DNA of 11,046 nucleotides from Oehlia diaphana (taxonomy: Eukaryota > Glomeromycota > Glomeromycetes > Glomerales > Glomeraceae): NCBI GenBank assembly GCA_003833135.1, contig QZLH01002819.1, forward strand, positions 1-11,046, in the 5' to 3' direction. The translations under genes were made by a program, and so were the position numbers. Positions 6,054-11,046 of this stretch are shown piece by piece (position 1 is the stretch's first letter; every line of letters begins with the position of its first letter). The notes under the pieces were generated by a model that saw only the letters and a list, made by a program, of their open reading frames with translations, did not search any database and was not told the DNA's origin.

Positions 6054-6284
6054 TCATCATAGTTACAAGTTACACGGAAACATGCAAAATCATGTCTTAA
6101 ATGATTTTAGGTTATGCAGCTCATTCATCAACAGTCCATTAAGAATATAGGATTGTTGTATAACAAAGTATAATATAATAATAATTATTCTTTGATAATC
6201 TTTTTTCATTAAAATAATAATAAGTTCTTTCATATCCATTAAGATTACAACAATATTACGGAATTCATTACATTAACAAACAAG

Positions 6285-6311
6285 TTTTTTTGAAAATCTT
6301 TTTCAAAAAAA
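6285..6311. repeat. 12-base perfect hairpin
   Basis: TTTTTTTGAAAA and TTTTCAAAAAAA are exact reverse complements separated by TCT. It is an intrinsic stem-loop with no T-run context tied to any transcript, so I do not call it a terminator. Confidence 0.75.
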
Positions 6312-6657
6312 AAAAAAAAAATTTTTTTCATTTCGTTCAACAACTTTTTTTATTACATAATCATTTTGAATATCAAACAAGTATTAATGTATTATCATAA
6401 AAAATATATATATATATTATCAATTACGTAATCTATTTTCTTGTTATTATTTTTTTTTTATTGTTTTTATTTTTATTGTTAGAAAGGAAAAGGATTAAAT
6501 TTGGTAAAAGAACTCGTTTTATTACACTATTTAACAATTTAGGAATTTTAAATCGTGTCAATGTATTATTCTGAGTTTATTCATATTTTAATTCAAAAAA
6601 AGAATATTTTATTTCCATGTGGAAAAAAAAAAGATGATTTTTTTTTAAAAAAGAAAG

Positions 6658-6678
6658 AAATAAATAAATAAATAAATA
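6658..6678. repeat. (AAAT)5 microsatellite
   Basis: Five perfect tetranucleotide units. Confidence 0.9.
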
Positions 6679-6727
6679 ATAAAGTATTAAGAAGAAAAAA
6701 AGGAAGTGTGAATAGGAAGTTTCTGAA

Positions 6728-6800
6728 TTGACTTTATTGACTTTATTGACTTTATTGACTTTATTGACTTACAGTTTGACTTTACAGTTTCACTTTATTG
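6728..6800 (+). repeat. 9-base TTGACTTTA tandem
   Basis: There are four perfect units of TTGACTTTA (6728-6763), a fifth partial unit, then scattered TTTACAG and TTGACTTTACAG variants to about 6808. The unit length divides by three and contains no plus-strand stop. That produces the long TTG-started open frame 6728-7282, rich in T, L, Y and I. No ATG begins that frame, so I do not call a gene. Confidence 0.9.
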
Positions 6801-6836
6801 ACTTTACAGTAAATTTTATTTACTGTATATATACAT

Positions 6837-7200
6837 TACGATACAATTTATATACTTTACGCTTTATATATAATTTATATATTTTTTACGCTTTATTTAC
6901 TCTACGCTTTATATACGGTACTCTACGCTTTATATACCGGTACTTTACGCTTTATATACTCTACGCTTACTCTTTATATACAATTACTGAATTACGTTAC
7001 TACAATCGCACTTTTATATTTACGCAATCACACAATCACGCTATTACCAATTTTTATATTTACGCTTATATACAATCACGCTATTATTATACAATCACGC
7101 TATTACATTTGCGCTATTACATTTGCGCTATTACATTTGCTGCTTTTTATATTTACATTTTTGTATATACAATCACGATTTTTATATATACGCTTCAACA
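6837..7200 (+). repeat. C-biased degenerate minisatellite, TACGCTTTATATA and ACAATCACGCTATTA units
   Basis: TACGCTT occurs at 6858, 6887, 6903, 6924, 6946, 6962 and again later, with 16 to 29 base spacing. Two adjacent units (6900-6920 and 6921-6942) differ by a single inserted C. The second half switches to ACAATCACGCTATTA (7032, 7072, 7091). Over the whole array C greatly exceeds G on the plus strand. It is an array of related units, not a coding sequence, although one frame is open throughout. Confidence 0.85.
7098..7139 (+). repeat. 14-base tandem triplicate CGCTATTACATTTG
   Basis: Three identical 14-base copies lie end to end inside the larger array. Perfect identity implies recent duplication compared with the surrounding degenerate units. 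Confidence 0.95.
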
Positions 7201-7318
7201 TTTCAAGCTTTTTTTTTTGTTACATTTTTTAATCCTAATTAACCCAAATTTATCCAATTATTATAAATTAAAATTCAACTAATCCAATTATTCCCAATTA
7301 ATATAATTAAAAACTATT

Positions 7319-7387
7319 CCAATTATTTACCCCAAACTAATCCAATTATTTATCCCAAACTAATCTAATTATTTTATCCCAAACTAA
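7319..7387 (+). repeat. 23-base tandem, three units
   Basis: CCAATTATTTACCCCAAACTAAT (7319-7341), a copy with one change (7342-7364) and a third with two or three changes (7365-7387) lie in tandem. Degenerate AATCCAATTA words extend on both sides from about 7250 to 7500, keeping the C-over-G bias. Confidence 0.9.
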
Positions 7388-8163
7388 AAAAAAAAAAAAA
7401 TCTGATTAACCCAATTAATTCAATGAATCCCCAAATGAAATCCAATTTTAAAAAAAAAATCCAGTTAATCCATTCAATCTAATTAGTCCAAATTAATCAA
7501 TCTTTTTTTTACTAATATTTTAATTAAATTCTTTTTTTTTTACTTAATCTGTAAAAAAAAAAAATCTTTTTATTAATAATAATATTTTTTTTTTTTTTTT
7601 TACGTAATCTTAAAATAAATAATTATTATTATTTTTCTTTCTAGACTAAGAAAAGAAAGATGAACATTTTTTTTTTTCATTATGGTAATTATGATGCATG
7701 TTTTAGGGGAATAATATAAAAATGTTACAAATATTAATTATTTTTTTTTTCCGTGTTTCTAAATTAATTAATTTGAATGAAAAAAGAAAAAAAATCTGAA
7801 AATTCAATTTCTCCGTTAAAAATGATCATTTAAACGTTACTGCGCCATAAATCGTTTTGATCTACTATATAAATATTATGTAAAAAATAATAAAAATAAC
7901 TTTTTGAAATCTATTTAAAAAAAAATTAAAATAGTAAAAATTAAAATAGAATTATATAATAATAATAACAAATCAATTTTTTGGAACTAGGAAAAAAAAA
8001 AATATATTTTTTTTTTTTATTTTTTTATACAATATTACATATAAAAAACTTTACGTGGCTTTTCTATTTTGAAATAATGAAATGTTTTTATGGTAAAAAA
8101 AAAATAAACACGTTATTTTATTTGTAACGATTTATAATTGTTGATTTGATTTTATTGATTGTT
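7388..8163. other. AT-rich stretch, no gene
   Basis: Degenerate AATCCAATTA-like words fade out by about 7500. The rest is T and A runs and ATT or TAA words. Around 7805-7860 (TTTCTCCGTT and GTTACTGCGCC) the GC content rises briefly, with no open frame worth listing. Confidence 0.65.
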
Positions 8164-8187
8164 ACGTATTTGCGTATTTACGTATTT
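8164..8187 (+). repeat. 8-base tandem ACGTATTT, three units
   Basis: ACGTATTT, GCGTATTT and ACGTATTT follow without gaps. Confidence 0.9.
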
Positions 8188-8195
8188 TGTTGTAT

Positions 8196-8225
8196 TTGTT
8201 ACTGTTGTTGCTGTTGTTACGTTGT
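8196..8225 (-). repeat. inverted counterpart of the 8411-8612 array
   Basis: TTGTTACTGTTGTT at 8196-8209 is the exact reverse complement of AACAACAGTAACAA at 8434-8447. The rest of the segment (GCTGTTGTTACGTTGT) is likewise array sequence read on the other strand. Confidence 0.75.
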
Positions 8226-8330
8226 AAAAAAAAGCCTCGTAATTCCTTGTAATCCCATAATTAACACATACGTTTAAAAATAAAATTAAATTGCTAAAAA
8301 AAGGTCATTTTGTTTCTTTTTTAAAAATTG

Positions 8331-8357
8331 TATATCTGGTATATCTGGTATATCTGA
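8331..8357 (+). repeat. 9-base tandem triplicate TATATCTGG
   Basis: Two perfect units and a third ending in A. Read on the minus strand they give TATACCAGA-type words, similar to the triplicate at 4085-4111. Confidence 0.9.
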
Positions 8358-8410
8358 TATATATGATTTTTATAATGTTTAATAGGTTCCTTTTTTTTTA
8401 AAGTTTTCAG

Positions 8411-8612
8411 GTAACAACAACGGGAATAACAGTAACAACAGTAACAACCGTAATAACAGTAATAACAAGTAATAACAGTAACAACGGTAATAACAAACAA
8501 CGGTAATAACGGTAATAACAGTAACAACGGTAATAGGTAATAACATCAATAACAGCAATAACAGCAATAACAGCAAACAACGATATTTAACAGTAATAAC
8601 AGTACGGTAATA
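8411..8612 (+). repeat. GTAAYAACR-type minisatellite array, about 200 bases
   Basis: Units such as GTAACAACA, GTAATAACA, GTAACAACG and GCAATAACA are mixed in 6- and 9-base steps. The plus strand has very little T-run content and reads T, V, N and S. The minus strand gives leucine-rich open frames of 65 and 68 codons, which are by-products of the array and are not called. A pyrimidine run and TTTTCAG directly precede it at 8390-8410. Confidence 0.9.
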
Positions 8613-8708
8613 TCATATCTTAACAATCATTCAACATACCCGGAATTGTTTCGAATCAATATATATATTATATAATCTTGATTTTGGGATTCTTCAATTA
8701 TGGAATTT

Positions 8709-8937
8709 TAATAATAATAATAATAATATAATATAATAAATAAATAAATAAATAAATAAATAATAAATAATAATAATAATAATAATAATGATAAACAAAC
8801 AAAAATGAGAACAAAAATAAAAAAAAATAAAAATAATAAAAATAAAAAATAAAAATAAAAAAAAAAAATATTAATAATAAAATAATAATAATAATAATAA
8901 AATTAATAATAAAAAAAAATAATAATTATATACCATA
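8709..8937. repeat. compound TAA, TAAA and A-run tract
   Basis: Blocks of (TAA)n, (TAAA)n and A7-9 with interspersed TAAAAA units fill the stretch. They are interrupted only by GATAAACAAACAAAAATGAGAAC around 8790. Confidence 0.9.
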
Positions 8938-8958
8938 TGTTTATTCTATTACGTATTT

Positions 8959-9078
8959 ATGATATTTTACCACAAAACCAAAAAAAGAAAAAAAAGTAAT
9001 AAAATATCAGGTATTTTTGAAACACAATTTCCCCCGCGTGAATTTTTCTTATATAATATAACATCCTATTGGTGTTAA
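8959..9078 (+). other. small ORF candidate, 39 aa
   Basis: ATG at 8959 opens 39 codons to TAA 9076-9078. It reads MIFYHKTKKRKKSNKISGIF, then ETQFPPREFFLYNITSYWC. The basic block comes from A runs. The second half covers a GC-richer spot (CCCCCGCGTG). The SNK word again comes from AGTAATAAA, as in family A. Length is within chance. Confidence 0.13.
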
Positions 9079-9619
9079 AATTCGGATTTACTAATTTTAG
9101 TTATTTTTAAATGATGAAATAAGGTATGGACTTGAATGAAAAGTATTAAAAAAAGCATTGTTGTTGTTTGTATTTATCTCTTTTTTTTTTTTAAATCGTT
9201 ATTTTTCTTTATTGATTGCTTTATTGTTGTGATTAAAAAAAATTTTGCAAGAAATAAAATTCGTATTACACGAAATAACAACAAAACGTAAGGTTTTTTT
9301 TTTCCTACGAATAACACAAACGCGCTCGTGTCAAATAAAAATGTCAAGTTCATGTAAAACATTTCATGTCAATGGTAAATCTAACTCACATGTAATCGTC
9401 TTCTTATCATTCAACTAATCAGCTTATCAAATTTTCTTATCGAAATAAAGTGATAAACGTAATGCATAATCATAATGCATTATAAAAAAATGCAGGCCAA
9501 AAAAAAAAAATAAAACAAAATAGATGAAATTAAATAGATTAGATAGATGTAAATTATCATTATAATTAATTAACTAAGGTTTACCCCAAAAATACCTAGA
9601 GTGTTGGTTAATTACGTGC
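9079..9619. other. AT-rich stretch, no supported gene
   Basis: A 62-codon minus frame (9174-9362) is half built from T and A runs, and a 25-codon plus frame starts at ATG 9341. Neither is convincing. TAGAT words repeat at 9520-9550. A GC-richer spot (ACGCGCTCGTGTC) lies at 9318-9332. Confidence 0.6.
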
Positions 9620-9666
9620 GTGGCTGTTATGTGGCTGTATATAATGTTGATGTGAATTGTGGCTGT
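9620..9666 (+). repeat. three GTGGCTGT words
   Basis: GTGGCTGT occurs at 9620, 9631 and 9659, each followed by TA or AT. The word is GC-rich for this DNA. The cluster could be repeated protein-binding sites or an old short tandem. Confidence 0.7.
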
Positions 9667-9745
9667 TAATTTTTAACGCCAAATTAACTAAAATAATAAT
9701 TAAAAGGAAAATTCAAATTATTCAATGTTTCAAATCTAAAAGGAA

Positions 9746-9767
9746 CACATGTTCATATGTTCATGTG
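9746..9767. repeat. CACATG...CATGTG inverted repeat
   Basis: Six-base arms flank TTCATATGTT. CACATG and CATGTG are E-box-like (CANNTG) words, but no gene lies next to them. Confidence 0.6.
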
Positions 9768-9823
9768 GAGAAGTGAAAAAATGTGATCAATATTCATTAT
9801 CTTTATTAGTATAAAATGTGTAA

Positions 9824-9955
9824 CAAGGAAAAAAAACAAACAAAATCATTCCAAAATATAAACAGCCGTTTTATCGCAAATGGCCGAATGGGAAAACTTT
9901 TCTAATTAAAGTTTACGACTTTACTGCGGTACCACATAATATTGGTTTTTTTTAA
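9824..9955 (+). other. stop-free plus-strand frame, 43 codons
   Basis: This frame is open between TAA 9821-9823 and TAA 9953-9955, without ATG. It contains IPKYKQPFYRKWPNGKTFLI followed by KVYDFTAVPHN. The DNA under the second half is GC-richer than its surroundings and the residue mix is protein-like. It could be a fragment of a decayed exon. No family is recognised, and such a length is expected by chance several times here. Confidence 0.15.
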
Positions 9956-10457
9956 TGTCAACAAATTTAATTAAAGAACTTATCAAACTGTAAATATTAT
10001 GGTGTTACCCTCATATAGTAAGTGGTTTGATTGATTATCAATAATTTATCATGAATTTTTCTTAAAGCTTTGTTTGGTCTAATATTTTAGTATATGCAGG
10101 GATTTATTGTTACAATAAATCTTAATTTAAAAAAAGTTAAACAAAAAAGTGTTTGTTTTATTTCCCTATTTAATTTACACCCTTTTTAGTTAATTATTAC
10201 TTGCATTATTTTTAAGTTTTTTTTTTTGTGGCTTCACTATTTAAATTCTTTTATTAATCCTAAACCTGAAATAAAACGCGACTAAAATTTTAATAAATTT
10301 TTTAAATTATAAATTAGAAAAATCCGGTTTTTATTTTCATTCATTGTCAAATCATCATTCATTGAATATATTATTCAGAAATGGCTGAATAAAACGCGGT
10401 AATTTTTTAACTTTTTATTACCTAGCATATTATTAAGTCATTTAGCATATTTTATAA
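9956..10457. other. AT-rich stretch with short repeats
   Basis: A GTAAGT donor-like word lies at 10018-10023, with no convincing exon before it. CTGAAATAAAACGCG (10266-10280) and CTGAATAAAACGCG (10385-10398) are near-identical direct repeats. ATTCAG-AAATGG-CTGAAT (10373-10390) and GGTAAT...ATTACC (10398-10422) can form small hairpins. TAGCATATT occurs at 10424 and 10443. No gene is seen. Confidence 0.6.
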
Positions 10458-10643
10458 GCATACCCCTGTTTAAAAAGTAAACCGAATTCAGACTTAAATC
10501 ATTGGCGTAAAAGTTTAACTTATCCGAAACTAGATATATCTACTTGGCGTACCAACTATTTATTTACTTTTGGCAAATATGTCAATTTGGGCGTAATAAC
10601 CTGGGAATGGAATGGTAATACGGGTAATACGAGTTGGGGTTGA
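10458..10643 (+). other. tryptophan-rich stop-free frame, 61 codons, unrecognised
   Basis: This is the longest stop-free plus frame found by hand here that is not low-complexity. It runs from just after TAA 10455-10457 to TGA 10641-10643 with no ATG. It reads HWRKSLTYPKLDISTWRTNY, then LFTFGKYVNLGVITWEWNGN, then TGNTSWG. TTGGCGTA at 10502 and 10544 and TTGGGCGTA at 10587 are spaced 42 and 43 bases, so WR recurs 14 codons apart. The same TTGGCGTA heads the family A island at 840. It could be a remnant of a coding repeat. Only the composition and the repeats support it, as chance can give this length. Confidence 0.2.
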
Positions 10644-10672
10644 TGTATGGTAAAAAAAGAAAAATTCTTTTT

Positions 10673-10690
10673 CGCGTGATCGATAACGCG
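10673..10690. repeat. CGCGT-GATCGATA-ACGCG hairpin
   Basis: Five-base GC-rich arms flank an 8-base loop that is itself near-palindromic. It stands out against the AT-rich surroundings. Confidence 0.65.
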
Positions 10691-10992
10691 CCTTTAAAGA
10701 TATTGTTCGTCAAAAGAAAATCTATAAATTTGGAACAATCAAAAAAAAAATAAAATAAAATATATAATGTATTGTAAATTGTAACTATATATATACAGTA
10801 TATATTTATTTAATATAACTTTTTCAGAATATTTTTTTTTTTTTCATTTTTTCTCTCTTTAAACAATATAAAGAAAAAACAATCCTCAAAGTAAAATAAA
10901 AAAGAAAACAATATTTAAAATTCAGAGTGCATAAAAATATAAACAAATCAAAATTTTTTTTTTTTTTAGGATACGACAAATTAAATTGCAAC

Positions 10993-11033
10993 AAAAAAAA
11001 AAAATTTTTTTTTTTTTTTTTTTTTTTTGGGGG
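10993..11033. repeat. A12 T24 G5 homopolymer series
   Basis: Bases 10993-11004 are A, 11005-11028 T and 11029-11033 G, then A6. It resembles the A52/T11 junction with nearby G8 at the left edge in mirrored order. Lengths are uncertain for technical reasons. Confidence 0.9.
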
Positions 11034-11046
11034 AAAAAACTTTTTT

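Larger units (their letters stand above)
6054..6727. other. AT-rich stretch, no gene
   Basis: This stretch holds a hairpin at 6285-6311, an A17/T7 junction at 6305-6328, a TA block at 6404-6417 and an AAAT tract at 6658-6678. I see no defensible coding or RNA feature. Confidence 0.65.
10644..11046. other. AT-rich right edge
   Basis: After a GC-richer patch with a hairpin (10673-10690) the DNA is A and T runs and TATATA. TTTTTTTTTTTTAGGATACG at 10957 looks like a splice acceptor. A frame after it would read IRQIKLQQ into the A run, so an exon continuing to the right cannot be excluded or supported. Confidence 0.55.

Noticed and set aside
6728..7282. 184-codon plus-strand open frame
   Set aside because: It begins with TTG, not ATG, and is entirely tandem-repeat sequence of stop-free units. 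The translation is a low-complexity mix of T, L, Y, I and F.
7250..7500. Telomere-like CCCAAACTAAT or CCCAATTA repeats
   Set aside because: No CCCTAA or TTAGGG tandem exists. The 23-base unit is an ordinary minisatellite.
8321..8576. Two leucine-rich minus-strand frames of 65 and 68 codons
   Set aside because: They are read-throughs of the GTAAYAACR array in two different frames, with poly-leucine output. The repeat explains both.
8411..8612. CRISPR array
   Set aside because: There is no alternation of constant repeats with unique spacers. Units are 6-9 bases and contiguous, in eukaryote-like DNA.
9174..9362. 62-codon minus-strand ORF
   Set aside because: It has an ATG and a hydrophobic middle, but its last third is lysine from T runs. 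Its length is within chance expectation for this composition.

Overview
The window looks like nuclear intergenic DNA from a very A+T-rich eukaryote. G+C is about one fifth by eye. Long A and T homopolymers, AT, ATT and AAAT microsatellites and GC-poor unique sequence dominate, and there is no bacterial-style gene packing. A possible GTAAGT splice donor near the left edge and several AG acceptor-like sites preceded by pyrimidine tracts fit an intron-containing genome. An early-diverging fungus with an AT-rich, repeat-rich genome (for example Glomeromycotina) is my best guess, but no conserved gene or RNA gene here fixes the taxon.

I found no confidently recognisable protein-coding gene, tRNA, rRNA, insertion sequence or CRISPR array. 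At about 80% A+T roughly one random codon in ten is a stop. Tens of stop-free runs of 40 or more codons, and several ATG-started runs of about 40 codons, are therefore expected by chance over six frames. Every open frame listed here is reported with low confidence for that reason.

Layout. 1-32 may be the 3' end of an exon of a gene entering from the left. 33-2060 is AT-rich DNA with an A52/T11 tract, AT microsatellites and two islands (841-880 and 1854-1893) that share a 15-base word and a second word at identical spacing. 2060-4360 has a second pair of related islands (1512-1590 and 3193-3278), two perfect palindromes, a GC-richer exon-like island at 3961-4036 and small open frames. 4360-6060 has further stop-free islands, the best being a single reading frame from 5199 to 5480 broken by only two internal stops and a 33-A run. 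6728-7387 is a cluster of different minisatellites on a C-biased plus strand. 8164-8937 is a second repeat cluster, including a GTAAYAACR-type array with a short inverted counterpart upstream. 8959-10700 returns to unique DNA with GC-richer islands, notably a stop-free, tryptophan-rich 61-codon frame at 10458-10643. The right edge ends in A12-T24-G5.

If there is a theme, it is that the GC-richer islands seem to be decayed, weakly related copies of one or more short dispersed sequences, possibly old coding or transposon remnants mostly on the plus strand, between expanding simple repeats. That is an inference from hand alignment and needs a genome-wide repeat search.
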